Positions 11,399 to 23,987 are shown, numbered from the stretch's first letter. The stretch is 64,000 bases of DNA from Dromiciops gliroides (GCF_019393635.1 NC_057862.1:267482441-267546440), one strand, 5' to 3'. The notes: generated by a model from the sequence alone, not told the origin. Made by a program: numbers and translations.

Positions 11399-11636
11399 GA
11401 GAACTAGGTGGTGCACTGGGTAGGGTGCTGGGCCTAGAGTCAGGAAGACTTGGGTCCAAATCCAGCCTTAGATACTTATTAACTGTATGACCCTGGGCAA
11501 GTCACTTAACCCTGTTTGCCTCAGTTTCCTCATCTGAAAAATTATCTGGAAAAGGAAATAGCAAACCACTCTACTATCTTTGCCAAAAAATCCACAAATG
11601 GGGTCGCTAAGAGTTGTATATGAATGAACAACAAAG
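11399..11636 (+). mobile_element. MAR1/MIR-type CORE-SINE
   Basis: tRNA-like head (AACTAGGTGGTGCACTGG), then CTCAGTTTCCTCATCTG, the CAAACCACTCTACTATCTTTG segment and a GAATGAACAACAAA end. Longer than the WSINE type. Confidence 0.8.
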
Positions 11637-11929
11637 TTAATTCTGCCTCCACAACATCTCTCATTTCTGGCCCCTTCTCTCTATTCACACAGCCACTACC
11701 CTAGTTTTGGTCATTATCATCTTTTGAATTAATATTAAAATAGCATTCTATTTGGTCTTGCTGCTTACTGTTTCTTTCCTAATTAATTCATTCAATCCAT
11801 TCAAATTTATTAAGTGTCTCTCCTATTAATCTTTCACATAGCTGCTACAGTAATTTTCCTGATGCACTAGGCTGACCTTAGCACTTCTACTATATAAGAA
11901 CATTATACATTAGAATAAAGTATGATTCT

Positions 11930-12345
11930 CCGCTTTGACATTTAAAGCCTTCCCAGGTTTTTTGCATGCTATTCCTCTACATGGCTCCTGTGATCTTGCC
12001 AACCTAGGCTACTTGTTTTTTCCAAACTGCATCTCATTTCCTGCCTCTGTGACTGTGGTCTCCCCTGCTTGGAATGTGCTACATTGTTATCTCTCTAGAT
12101 TCTGCCACCAGTCACTAATGTATCACTTTCTATAGGAAGACTTTCCTAATCCCCCTAGTTCTTAATCTCTCTCTCTCTCTCCTTCTGTCTCTGTCTCTTT
12201 CTCCTCAAATTATTTTGTATTTGTTTTTCATTTATAGTCTGTGTCTGCCAGTAGAATGTAAGCTCTTTGTGGCAAGCAACCATTTTCCACTTTTATCTTT
12301 ATGTCCCTATTTTCTGGCACAGTTCCTTGAATATAGAAAGTGCTT
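11930..12345 (+). mobile_element. L2-like LINE 3' part
   Basis: Order of motifs resembles the L2 3' region: CTGCTTGGAATGTG, CAGGAAGACTTTCC-type, GAATGTAAGCTCTTTGTGG, TCTGGCACAGTTCC and an AGTGCTTATTCAATTGAA end. Strongly diverged. Confidence 0.45.
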
Positions 12346-12397
12346 ATTCAATTGAATTAAATTAATTTAATTAAATTGAATTCTATAATTCCATGAA

Positions 12398-12660
12398 CTC
12401 ATAACAATAACTTACATTTATATAGTGAGCCAAGACTTATAAAACATTTTCCTTACAACAATTCATTGAGATTGTGCAAATTATATCATACCCATTTTAC
12501 TGGTGGGGAAATTGAAGCTTCCACATGGTGTCATGGTGAGTGTTAAACATGGTCAGAGTCATACAACTATTAGTTTGAGAACTCAAATCCATATCTCTTG
12601 ACTTGTAGTTCAACACTTAATTCATTGCCTTAGACATGCTTAACTCAGCTCAAATTATGT
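12398..12660 (-). mobile_element. MIR-type SINE, diverged
   Basis: AACAATAACTTACATTTATATAG, CCCATTTTACTGGTGGGGAA and AACTCAAATCC in the order of an antisense MIR. Confidence 0.6.
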
Positions 12661-13401
12661 CAGTCCAGAGCTTTAATCTTTTTCTTGCTATTCACTTCTT
12701 TTTCTTTACTCCAGCTCTGCACAATTCATGGCTATAATGGGTGCAGTACTCTGTTAGACACTGGGGAGATAGAAAAATTAAATAAAACAATGTCTCTATC
12801 CTCATAGAATTTATATTCTAGTAGAGGGAAATGACATACACAAATAATTCTTCATAAGAACATAAAAAGATGTTCAGACAAAGTTCTAGTTGAGCTTCAC
12901 AGGAAGAAAATGATATCAACTATCTGGTAATGGGAAGGGGTGGGTTTTGTTATTTAAGGTAAGAGAAGGAAGGAGGGCGTAATATGGAAGACTTTGTGGA
13001 AAAGTTGGCATAATGGTTTAAAAGCATAGATAGGTTTTTATCAGTGGGGATAATATAGAAAGAAGTAGATATCAGATACAGGAAATAGAATGAGCTAAAG
13101 AAGATTGGTGAACAGGGATTATTAATCTTTCCTTTAATTTAGATGTTATGTTATTCTGTACATATATGAAATATTAATATCCATGCATTACCACTGGTTC
13201 CTTTAAGCTTAATTTAGTTTCCATGCTTACCTCTTTTTGCCTATTTTCACTATAACCTTATCTGAAATTATAATTGTTTATCCCAACTTTATTTTTTTAC
13301 TTCATCTAAAGCATAACAGATTCTACTCTAGTCCCTTACTATAGGTTCATTTTGCTCCCTAGCCCATCTTCCTTCTCCTTCTCCCTACCTATTTTCTTTT
13401 C
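12661..13401. other. Gene-free; unassigned old repeat
   Basis: About 12740-12990 (ACACTGGGGAGATAGAAA, CATAGAATTTATATTCTAG) reads like a widespread mammalian interspersed repeat whose class I cannot fix. The rest shows nothing. Confidence 0.35.
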
Positions 13402-13549
13402 TTTTTTTTTTTTTGTGGGGCAATGAGGGTTAAGTGACTTGCCCAGGGTCACACAACTAGTAAGTGTCAAGTGTCTGAGGCTGGATTTGAACTCAGGTCC
13501 TCCTGAATCCAAGGCCTGTGTTTTATCCATTGTGCCGCCTAGCTGCCCC
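13402..13549 (-). mobile_element. WSINE-type SINE
   Basis: Antisense SINE with a T tail. CCTATTTTCTTTT lies on both sides as target-site duplication. Confidence 0.92.
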
Positions 13550-13607
13550 TGCCTATTTTCTTTTTGAGTTTAATGTATTTCTATATCTCACAGTGTGCGT
13601 GCATGCA

Positions 13608-13630
13608 TATGTGTGTGTGTGTGTGTGTGT
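13608..13630. repeat. (TG)n microsatellite
   Basis: Pure TG run of about eleven units following CATATG. Confidence 0.85.
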
Positions 13631-14379
13631 TTTATTCAACCATCCTTTGGTTCCGGGACTGCCTTTCTCCACTGGCACCCCTTTCAAAATTTCCCCCTTC
13701 TCACATAATCCCTAGAGGGTGCTTTTCTTTCTGAGATCACAGAGGTCACTCATTCCCCTCATTTCTAACCCTTGATTTGACTCCAACATTTCACAAACTC
13801 TTCTCTATCCCTGTCCTCTCTCCCCGCTTCATATATCTTTCCACCTTGTCATTAACCTGTAAGCAGTGTTGCCAGGTTATAATGCTCTCTATCTGCCTCT
13901 TCACTGTTACCTCTACCAGATTTCCACCTTCACCACTGTCTTGTGTACATTTAGAAAAATATCTCTTACTGGTCTTTTTAGAAAGATATTTCTTACTGGT
14001 CTCTCTTTTGTCACTGTTGCTATTGCCATCCTTGCATGCTGCATTTATTCACTGTTCCTGTATCTCAGTTGTTAGGGATGTTAGAGAAGAAACTAATTTC
14101 TTCCATCCTGAATTTCTTTCTAGAAATGTTTCTGACTCTTCTTTGTTGAAAATCCATCTTTTTTCCTGTATAGTTAAGTTCAGATTTGCAGGGTGGGTTA
14201 CCCTCAATTGCATCCTGAGTTCCATTGATCTTTAGAACACATTATTCCATTCCCTCCTACCATTTCTAGTGGTTTCTGAATAGTCATTCCTTTGAATTTA
14301 AAGCAATGTTATCATGTTATTTCTGAGTTGAATGTTAAATGTAAACATTATGTGTTTTTAAGTTTGCAGCTTTGTTTTT
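13631..14379. other. Gene-free stretch
   Basis: Pyrimidine-biased sequence; probably continues the old antisense LINE described to its right, but I cannot show it. Confidence 0.35.
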
Positions 14380-15560
14380 TTTTTTTTGCTGGAGGTAATC
14401 TGTGAAATCTTTCAATTAGAATTTCATTTTCTTCTATTATTTCCTTTATTATGGTGTGAAGTTGTTTTCTGGGTTTGTTTTGTTGTTGTTGCTGTTGTTG
14501 TTCTATCATGTTCTTTTGGGAGACCTATGGTCTATGACTCTGCATTCTGTCTTTGAAATCAGTATGTTTTACTTGTCTAATGAGCATATTGTCTTTTAAT
14601 GTTGTTTTCTGTTTCACTTCTAACTTATTCTTTGCCTCTGTATATTTGTATTCCCATTGAAAATTCTCTCTTTTGTCTCTTTAATGAGACTTGCCATTGC
14701 AGATTCCAGTTTTCCTATTCTGCCCCTTATTTTTGCTGTGGAGAAGATAAATTCTGCTCTCATAATTCTCATTTCTTTTTCAAACCATTCAGGAAGTGTG
14801 CTGTGGTTCCATTTTCTTAAATTCCACAGGTTTTTCTGTTTCTTTGAGTGGTAGATCATTTTCCTTTGTTTTGCAACAAACTTTTTCACTAGATCTGGAG
14901 GCCATATTTCCTTCAGTTGTTACTGTTTTTCTTGCTGATTTATCTGTTTATTTCATTCATGTACCAAAATTTGTTTAGCCTTCCCCAATGCATGGGAATC
15001 TACTTTGTTTCCAGTTCATTGTGCTTCTATGTTGATGTATATTATAACTTCATTGATTTCTCTTTACTAATAGCTTGAATAAATTGATTTATTTTTTATA
15101 TGGGAAAAATGATGGGAGTTTTTCTTTAATTTCCTTATCTCTTCAGCTTTGGTTCCTGAAATAAGGCTTTGTTCCAGGGGCAGGCTTAATTGCTTGCTGT
15201 GCGTTTTGGTAGGATGGTTGACCCAGCTTCCTGTGCTGACCTCCTCCTGTGCTGGGGGGGGTGGGGTGGGGAAGGGATTGGGGAGGAAGATTTCCACTTC
15301 CCTGGATCTTTAAGGCTCATAGTGTTGAATCTTAAGGACTCTTTATGGCATCTTAGAACAGAATAATTCAGGCACCTCTGAGACCTTGAGAACCTTGGCT
15401 GTCCTGGTCTGCTGCTTCTCCTCAGGGTTTCCAATATTTTCTTTTTCTGACTACCCTGGGGTTTCTTAGGATTAGACATCCTTTTTTCTACTTCTTCTCT
15501 GGACACAGTCTACATGTGTCTTTGGCTCAATTCTGGTCACACATAGATTGCTGGCTTATT
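14380..15560 (-). pseudogene. Old L1-type ORF1 remnant
   Basis: Minus-strand frames give a basic N-terminal part near 15470 (MSNPKKPQGSQKKK) and a charged, helix-prone stretch at 14620-14890 (KEMRIMRAEFIF, ESAMASLIKETKERI). The same layout recurs at 44440-45210, directly beyond an antisense L1 ORF2, which supports an ORF1 identity. Frame is broken. Confidence 0.45.
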
Positions 15561-15769
15561 TGAATGAACTAGTACTGGCTTTGCTGGAAGAGTTCTTTCC
15601 TATTTCCAATGGGCTTCTTGTTGACTTTCTTGTTCATTATTCAGTCTGGTGCAAGTTTCAGGTTTTGGCTGGAGTAGGTATGTGGGACTTATGGTCTGCC
15701 TATGTTCAGGTAGTCATTTTGACCCTAAGTCCCTCAAATTTACTTTTAGGAAAAAGTATTTACCAAGTT

Positions 15770-16018
15770 GGGCAACTAGGTGGCATAGTAGGTAGAGTGC
15801 CAGGCCTGGGGTTAGGAAGACTGAAATTCAAATCTTGCCTCTGACACTTACTAGCTGTGTGACCCTGGGCAAGTCACTTAAACTTGTTTGTCTCAGTTTC
15901 CTCATTTGTAAAATGAACCAGAGAAGGAAATTACAAAGCACTCCAGTATCTTTGCCAAGAAAACCTCAAATGAAGTCACAAAGAGTTGGGCACAACTGAG
16001 ATAACTGAACAACAACAT
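15770..16018 (+). mobile_element. MAR1/MIR-type CORE-SINE
   Basis: Head GGCAACTAGGTGGCATAGTA, then CTCAGTTTCCTCATTTG, CCAGTATCTTTGCCAAGAAA and an end in GAACAACAAC. Confidence 0.85.
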
Positions 16019-16065
16019 TTACCAAGATATTATATTGAGAAAAATCCCTCAAAAGTCTAGGGTAT

Positions 16066-16212
16066 GGGGCGGCTAGGTGGCGCAGTGGATAAAGCACCGG
16101 CCTTGGATTCAGGAGTACCTGAGTTCAAATCCGGCCTTAGACACTTGACTTACTAGCTGTGTGACCCTGGGCAAGTCACTTAACCCCCATTGCCCAGCAA
16201 AAAAAAAAAAAG
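16066..16212 (+). mobile_element. WSINE-type SINE
   Basis: Close to the SINE consensus (GCGCAGTGG head). The 14-bp AAAAGTCTAGGGTA lies on both sides (16051-16064 and after the A tail). Confidence 0.94.
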
Positions 16213-17000
16213 TCTAGGGTACATTCTCTTACAAATACACACAGAGGTAGTGGGAAAAGTGGGTACAAACTTGAAGTGCAAGTAGATAACACATGTGGCC
16301 AAAGGTAACTCATAGTTTCTTGTTATTAGAAACCCTTTTTAACCTTTGTGAAGGACTCATAAAGTTCCCTTAAGATGTATCTCTCTGTAGGGTTCTGAGG
16401 TTCCTTTACAGATTTCTAAAGTTGCCTTTCTTCTGGTATGTCTAATTTGCTATCCATATGTCTCTCAGCTCCAAATACAGATGCTTCCATCAGCTACTGC
16501 TACTCTATGGATACTGCTATTGCCCCAGTTGCCAGTAGGACCTCTTTGATGGCTTTGATACATCTTCCAAGCACACACAAATTGCCTAAAAGTAGGTAGG
16601 AGACAAAGACTTTCTTCTCTGTACCCAAGGGATTCCCTTTCAAAGGCTTGGCTGGAGTTGCTTCCCTGCTAGAGTGGCTTGAAGGAATTTGATCTGGCTT
16701 GATACTCAGCTCTGAAGTTCAGGATTTCCCAGTTATCATCATCTACTCCCATACAAAACATTTCATTCCTCCAAAGTTAATTAAGGACTTATTTGTACCT
16801 AGTTTATACCTTTAATTTATTATTTAATTGAATCCATAAGTTTAGGCCTTCTGTGTTTACCTTAATTGGGATAGGGACTTCTACCTTCATCCTGACAAGG
16901 GACAAAGGAATCTAGTTTTTCTGGCAGATGGAAGTTTATGGTAAAGATTAGTAGGGTATAGGTTAGGGCTATGTTGAGACTGAATCACATGCTAAGAAAT
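16213..17000. other. Gene-free stretch
   Basis: No gene or repeat recognised. Confidence 0.5.
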
Positions 17001-17600
17001 TTAAACTTTTTTCTGGAGATATTTGAGCAATGTTGTTGTTTGGTCATTCAGCCGTGCCCAACTCTTCATGACCCCATGAACAATAGCATAAGAGGTCCTT
17101 CTGTCCTTCACTATCTCTTGGTGTCTGTCCAAGTTCATGTTCATCATTTCCATAACATCTATCCATCTCACCCTCTGCCATCCCCTTTTTCTTTTGCCTT
17201 CAATCTTTCCCAACATCAAAGTCTCTTCCAATGAGTCCTGTCTTCTCATTATATATGTATGTATATATATGCATACATATATAATGAGAAGATATAAATG
17301 TACATATATGGACATATGTGTATGCATATGTGTGTGTATTTAAGCTTCAGCTTCAGTATTTGACCTTCAAGTGAACAGCCCGAACTAATTTCTCTAAGTA
17401 TTGACTGACTTGACCTCCTTGAAGTCTCAAGGATTCTCAAAAGTCTTCTCTAGCACCACAATTTGAAAGTGTCAGTTCCACAGCTCTCAGCTTTCCTTAT
17501 AGTCCAACTCTCACAGTTATATACTGCTACTGGAAAAACCATAGCTTTGACCAAATGGACCTTGGTTGGTAAGGTAATGTCTCTGCTTTTTAGGTGCTGT
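17001..17600 (-). pseudogene. RTE/BovB-like LINE ORF C-terminus
   Basis: The minus frame over 17029-17250 reads RRQDSLEETLMLGKIEGKRK, then WIDVMEMMNMNLD, then DRRTSYAIVHGVMKSWARLN. This is the hallmark end of the RTE/BovB polymerase ORF as I know it. The upstream part (17350-17600) is in other frames. A TATG/CATA simple tract (17250-17340), itself containing an inverted repeat around AATGAGAAG, splits it. Pseudogenic fragment only. Confidence 0.75.
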
Positions 17601-17639
17601 CTGATTTGGCATAACATGGAACATATTACTTATCAGACT

Positions 17640-18965
17640 TATGGATAGGAGAACAATTTATAAATAAACAAGAGATAGAGAGCAGTATGATGCATAAAAT
17701 AGATAATTCCAATTACATTAAATTAAAAGGGTTTTGTACAAATAAAATAAATGCAGCCAAGATCAGAAGAAGAAAATTGGGTGGTGGGGGTTGAATTTAT
17801 AGACAGTTACTCAGATAAAGGTCTCATATCACAAATATATAAAGGATATTATCAGATCTATAAGAATAGGACTTATTCCCCAATTGATAAATGGTCAAAG
17901 TATATGGACAGGCAGTTTTCCATATGAAGAAATGAAAACAATGTATAATCATGTGAAAAAATGATCTAAATAATTATTGATTAGAGAAATGCAAAAGCAA
18001 CTTTGAGATATCATTATCAATCAGATTGGTTAAAATAATCAAAGGAGAAAGTGACAAATGTTGGAGGAAACATGGAAAATTTGGGATACTAATTCACTGT
18101 TGAGGGAACTTTGGGATTATTCCCAAAGAGTTATTAAACTACTTATACCCTTTGATTCAGAAATATTGCTACTAGGTCTGTTTCACAAGGTGATTAGGGA
18201 AACAGGAAAAGAACCTACATGTTCTAAAATATTTATAGAAGCTCTCTTTGTGGTGGCAAAGAACTGGAAAGCTGGGGGGATGCCCATCAGTTGGGGAATG
18301 GCTGAACAAGTTGTGGTATATGATCATAATGGAATACTACTATATTATAAGAAATGATGAGCTTGATTATTTTAGAAAAACATGGGTAGACTTGCATTAA
18401 ATAATGAAGAGAAAAATTAGCAGAACCAAGAGAACATAGTATACAGAAACAACAATATTGTGGGTTGGGTTTTTTTTGGTGGGGCAATGGGGGTTAAGTG
18501 ACTTGCCCAGGGTCACACAGCCAGTAAGTGTCAAGTGTCTGAGGCCAGATTTGAACTCAGGAACTCCTGAATCCAGGGCCGGTGCTCTATCCACTGCGCC
18601 ACCAAGCCGCCCCCAACAATATTGTTTTAAGAACAACTTTGAATGACAGAGTCATTTTGACTATTATAAATAGCCAAATTAATTACAAAGGACTTATGAA
18701 GGAAGATGTTATCTGAATCCAGAGAAAGAGCTAATAAGCAGAAGTATGTGTAGAATGGTTTTGCATACACATACATATTTGTGGTAATAATAATGGTAGC
18801 AATATTTTTGGTGGGGGGATGAGGGTAGAAAGGAAAAAGAGGGGAAAGAAAGTAATATAACTTTATTATATATTTAAAAGAAATAGAAAGTTGCACATAA
18901 AAAATTGTAATTTTGTGTGTGATCATCTTTTTTCTATTATACGATATTATGGAATGCTTGTTTTA
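17640..18965 (+). mobile_element. L1 3' part, SINE-interrupted
   Basis: Sense L1 sequence covering the end of ORF2 and the 3' region: TTCCCCAATTGATAAATGGT, GATTAGAGAAATGCAAA, TCAGTTGGGGAATGGCTGAA, then an A-rich end. A younger SINE at 18470-18614 splits it. Confidence 0.8.
18470..18614 (-). mobile_element. WSINE-type SINE
   Basis: Antisense SINE within the L1. AACAATATTGT lies on both sides. Confidence 0.93.
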
Positions 18966-19640
18966 TATCTTAAGTTCTGAATAAAATAAAATAAATTAAA
19001 TTATAAAACTGTAAAATCTTCAGATTAGTTTATAAGAATAACTTATTGACATCAATGAACATGGAAATTTTCTAGCTGAATTTCAACAAAAAACTGCATA
19101 ATTAGACAATGAGATTGAAAAATGAGGACCACTATTTTATAAGTGCAGCTAACAATCCACATCATAAATTTAGATCTATGTGTCTTTATGTCTTATACAT
19201 AGATATAAAAATGTACATCTTTATAGCTATGTGGATAAATATATAGATAGATGCATAGATAGATAAGTAGACATAGATAAATCTTTATGTGACATTTTCT
19301 TCAGGTATAACAGCCATTAAACCCATTAAACTGAATGACAATATTAAACCAAATAAATAATGAAAGATATTCAATAACATGATTCTCAGTGAAATTATAT
19401 TTAAAAATATACATGTCCTTTATATCATCTTTAAGAACTTTTTGTTTCTTTGTACATTTTATAATGTACCTAATATATTAGTATAATATGACACGTACAA
19501 AATGAAAGTTTTTCCTAGTAAGGTGTTTGATCAAAAAAGTTTAGAAACCATTGCCCTGTGGAGGTCAGAGAATGAATGTCCTTTTCTTTAGCGATCTTTC
19601 TCTCTTTTGGGGAAATAATGACTTGCCACTTAGGGCAAAG
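18966..19640. other. Gene-free stretch
   Basis: AT-rich. Has TAGA-type simple repeats at about 19230-19275. No gene seen. Confidence 0.5.
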
Positions 19641-19642
19641 CT

Positions 19643-19957
19643 TCTTAAACTGTGGATCACAATGCCATGATGTGGGGGCTATGGAAAATTTAGCAATAGT
19701 AAAATGTTATGGGGGCAGCTAGATGGTGCAGTGGATAGAGCACCGGCCCTGGAGTCAGGAATACCTGAGTTCAAATCCGGCCTCAGACACTTAACACTTA
19801 CTAGCTGTGTGACCCTGTGCAAGTCACTTAACCCCAATTGCCTCACTTAAAAAAAAATGTTATGTATACCTATTTTTATATACTTATATACCCAGGGTCT
19901 TGTAAAAAATTATCAGGAGAAAAGGGTTCATGAATGGAAAAAGTTTAAGAAGCCCTG
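19643..19957. mobile_element. hAT-like MITE, SINE-interrupted
   Basis: Begins GCTTCTTAAACTGTGG and ends AAAAAGTTTAAGAAGCCCTG. The inner 12 bp (GCTTCTTAAACT / AGTTTAAGAAGC) form terminal inverted repeats. Internal motifs (GGGTCTTGTAAAAAATT, GAAAAGGGTTCATGA) resemble a family of GGGTCGC-rich non-autonomous elements. A second, truncated copy is at 36117-36240. Confidence 0.6.
19712..19854 (+). mobile_element. WSINE-type SINE inside MITE
   Basis: Complete SINE; AAAATGTTATG lies on both sides as target-site duplication. Confidence 0.93.
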
Positions 19958-21235
19958 CTCTAGGAAATGTAGATCATTTTAGATTTACCCAATCAGTATC
20001 AGCTCTTAAGCTCCCACTTATATCAAACCCCTTAACTTGCTACATTTCACAGAATAAACAATGCTGTGTTCCCTTAAAAATGCCATATATGCACACTTTA
20101 AAAACTTGCTATATTTCATAGAACCCTTGTCATATGACCTTGGCACAATTGAGCAGATAAACATTGAAGCAGATAAACATAGTTGTGTGTATACCATGGT
20201 TTTATTCTTGGCATAGAATCAATACAAACAATGAACAACACAAACATTTATTTCATTGGTCTATCTGACCCTCTTTTAGATTCCAGAAATTCCTAGACAC
20301 TACATAAATTGTTCAACACTCAAAAGTTCTAGAGAGGATGCAGTTTGATTTTGTTTAGTGGCCAACAACCACTCTCCCTAACTACATGGAACGGAACTTG
20401 AGGAGTAGCATGAACTGGGACTCCTGAATGCCAGTGGTTTTCTGTTCTATTACTGACAAAGATCTCTAATCTCTTTTCATCATAGCCAGCTCACAATGTG
20501 CAGATGCAGAAGTGTAGGTCAGGCTTAGAGCGAAACCCTGTTTCAATTGAATGTTATCTCCTTGATTCCTTTCTTTTCATATTTCTCTGACCTTAACATC
20601 CTAGTTTCCTTTTCCAGTGGCAGAGAAGTATACCAAGTCCCTTTTGTCCCTCTAAGACCTTTTCCATGTTATGTCATTTCCTTGTGTACACTTTTTCTTT
20701 CACTACCAATTACAAAAATTATACAGGTTGAGAACTCATGAATTTTCACAGTTTTATGGAGTTCCCACATCAATGTGTAATGTAATTTGCACAGTTCTAA
20801 AGAGTTCCCATATAAATGAGATCATGAACCTATTGAAGTATAGAAATATCTGAAACAAGAGAAAGATCAAAGAGAGAGCACCACTAATTTGAATAGATGG
20901 AATGATAATAGACATCAATGGAAATGAACTCATTTTGTTTATAATTGTTTATGTTAATGTGTATAATTTTTATTGGTGTATATCACCAAAATTTCTCCAG
21001 TATAACTTCCCCTCTCTGATCCCAGAAAGTCATTCAATATAAAATCATATTTTAAAGAAAAAAAGGGGAAAGGAAGAGGAAAAAAATCAGTAAAACACTG
21101 AAAAAGTTCTGGCTTAGGTACAATATACCACACCTGTGGACCTCCTACCACAGCAAAGAGGAAGGATGAGAGTGTTTTTTCATATCTCTGCTTTAGAGTC
21201 ATGTTTGTGCTTTGCCATTTTACAACCTTCTTTTT
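19958..21235. other. Gene-free stretch
   Basis: No gene or named repeat recognised. An AATTTGCACAGTTCTAAAGAG-type doublet (TCACAGTTTTATGGAGTTCCCA and GCACAGTTCTAAAGAGTTCCCA at about 20745-20810) suggests a short local duplication. Confidence 0.45.
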
Positions 21236-21755
21236 TTTTCTAATATGTTACTTTTAAAAATTTTAATATTCTTTTTTTAAAAATTTGAGTTCTAAATTCT
21301 CTCCTTGACTCCAACTCCTCCCCCACCTATTAAGAAAGCAAGCATTATGATATCAATTATTTATATGGAAAATGATACAAAACCCAGCTGTATTACAAAA
21401 AAAAAAAAGAGAAATGAAGTAAAAAATATATTTCAATTTGCTCTCAGAGTTTATCAGTTCTTGCTTTGAAGGTGAAGAGAATTTTTCATCATGAGGCCTA
21501 TAGAATCATGTTGGACAATTGTATTGATAACAGTAGCTAAGTCTTTCACAGTTGATCATTACTGTAATATTGCTGTTACTATAATCTCCTATTTCTGCTC
21601 ACTTCACTCTGCATCAATTCATATAGGTATTCCTAGGTTTTTCTTAAATCATTTTCTTACTTCTTATTGTATGATAGCACTTCATTACAATCATATACCA
21701 CAACTTGTTCAGACATTCACAAATTGATGGGCATCCCCTCAAATTCCAGTTCTTT
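21236..21755 (-). mobile_element. L1 3' end, antisense
   Basis: TTGAGTTCTAAATTCTCTCC, TTTATCAGTTCTTGCTTTG, CTGCTCACTTCACTCTGCAT and CACAAATTGATGGGCATCCC appear in antisense L1 tail order. Confidence 0.75.
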
Positions 21756-21897
21756 TTTTTTTTTTATTTCTTTAGAATTTTATTTTCCCCCAATTCCATG
21801 TAAAAACAATTTTACCATCCATTTTTAAAACTTTGTGGTCCAAATTCTCTTCCTCCTTCCCTCCCCACCCTCTACCTCCTTGAGAACACAAGCATTT

Positions 21898-22264
21898 TGT
21901 AACAATTGGAGTGACTCCACCTGCTGGAGAGTTACTGTAGGAAAGCTCTGCCATGAGGAGAAGGCATCTGAGGGCAAGGCATGTGGCTTGGAAGGTCAGT
22001 TCCTTGGTGTCAGGAAGTGACATTTGATGTTTCTGGTTGGGAGAAGAGGCTTCTGGGAGAAAGAAGGAAGCATTGGGTCCTTTTTGTTCCTGATCTTGCC
22101 ATGGCAGGTCGGATGATGGGGTCTCTTAGAAATAGTTAGATTTTTACCATTAGATCCTAATGCTCTTTAATAAATACTTAAGTCTAAAATCTTGCTAAAG
22201 CTTCTAATTTATTGGTGACCACTCATTAGATTCTTAGACAGTATAACTAGATAGCAACTTTACA
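21898..22264 (+). mobile_element. Solo LTR
   Basis: 367 bp starting TGTAAC and ending TTTACA, flanked by ATTT on both sides (21894-21897, 22265-22268). AATAAA at 22169-22174 suits a plus orientation. Removing it restores the HAL1-like 3' sequence. I recognise no close relation to the LTRs of the large provirus. Confidence 0.82.
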
Positions 22265-23430
22265 ATTTCAATATGTTATACGCATGTAGTCACACAAAAC
22301 ATTTCCACATCAGTCAGGTTGTGAAAGAAAACAGACCAAAAAACAAAAACCCCTAAGAAAAAGAAACAAAAAAGTTATGCTTCAGTCTGTATTCAGACAC
22401 CATCACTTCTTTCTCAGGAGATGGATTACATTTTTCATAAGTCCTTCAGAGTTGTCTTGGAGCCTTACATTGCTGAGAATAGCCAAGTCATTCACAGCTG
22501 ATCATCTTACAAAATTGCTGTTACTTTGTATACAGTATATCTCACTTTGCATCTGCTCATGTATGTCTTTCCAGGTTTTTCTGAGAGCATCCTGCTCATC
22601 ATTTCACAGTTACTATTGCTAACTGAATTTCTCTCCATCCTACTCCCTCCCCATGTTATTTACTCTATTCTCTATCACCTTTCACTCTGTCCCTCCTCAA
22701 AGGTATTTTCCTTCTGACTGCCCCCTCCTCTAATATGCCCTCCCTTCTATCACCTCTTCCCAGCCCCCACCTTATCCCCTTCCCTTTTTACTTTCCTACA
22801 GGGTAAGATAGATTACTATACCCAATTGAGTGTGTATGTTATTCCTTTATGAGTCAATTCTGATGAGAATAAGGTTCACTCACTCCCCAGTACCTCCCCC
22901 ATCTTCCCCTCCACTGTATAAGCTTTTTCTTGCTTTTTGTAAAATATGAGATACTTTACCCCTTCCACCTCTCCCTTTCCCTTTCCTCCCTCACCCCTTA
23001 ATTTTATTTTTTTTAAAGATTCAACCCTTTATATTCAACTCACACCTGTGCACTCTGTCTAAATATAATCCATCCAGCCCTCCTAATAATGAGAAAATTC
23101 TTATGAGTTACAAGTATCATCTTCCCATGTAGGAATGTAAATATTTTAACCTTTTAATATCCCTTATGATTTCTTTTTCCTGTTTACCTTTTCATGCTTC
23201 TCTAGAGTCTTTTATTTGAAAGTCAAATTTTCTATTCAACTCAGGTTTTTTCATCAAGAATGCCTAAAAGTCCTCTCTTTCATTGAAGTCCCATTTTCCC
23301 CCCTGAAGGATTATACTCAGTTTTTCTGGGTAGGTGATTCTTGGTTGTAATTCCAGTTCCTTTGCGCTCTGCAATATCATATGCCAAGCCCTATAATCCT
23401 TTAATGTAGAAGCTACTAAATCTTATGTTA

Positions 23431-23976
23431 TGTGGGGACCAATTTTAAACTGGGGAGTATTAGCTAAGCAGCTCACCACAATATTGGGATAAGGAAGGAG
23501 ACTGGCAGCCTCCCTTAAAACAGAACAGGATTTATTTTAACAAGAACGAACTTAAAAAAAACCCACACAAACAGGAGCAGTAGGATCGAGGGAAAGGAAA
23601 TTAAATGGGGAAAGGGAAATTATACAACCTCAAAAGATACCACCACCCAGAAATCAGCTGAGAATACACAAGCAGACCTCCTGTCATTCCAGCGTCCAAC
23701 TAGAATGCCCAATTCTCCTCCCCCAATCCCAGAAAAACCCCACACAGCCCCAGCCAATAGGATGGCTGCTCTGACAGTCACATGACTGCCCTCACTAGGC
23801 TTCCAATCATTATAATTTTGCCAGGCCCATGTAGGCATCGGCGAGTGGTGATGACGTGAGGTGCCAGTGCCATGGCAACGGCTACAACCAGTGGGTGGAG
23901 CACCGTGCGGTTTGCGGAGCCCCAGGCCAGTGCGTGCTGAGGCATAAAAACCTCAAATAACAATTAATTCTTTACA
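23431..23976 (-). repeat. 3' LTR of provirus
   Basis: 546 bp; plus-strand start TGTGGGGACC and end TTCTTTACA. AATAAA on the minus strand at 23531-23536. Aligns end to end with 31331-31882 with small indels. Confidence 0.95.
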
Positions 23977-23987
23977 TTCCCCCCTTT
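23977..23987 (-). promoter_or_regulatory. Polypurine tract
   Basis: On the sense (minus) strand AAAGGGGGGAA directly abuts the TG of the 3' LTR, the expected position and composition for plus-strand priming. Confidence 0.9.

Noticed and set aside
13777..14235. 152-codon Ser/Leu/Phe-rich frame
   Set aside because: Composition follows a pyrimidine-rich strand; it looks like antisense of an old repeat and no domain is visible.
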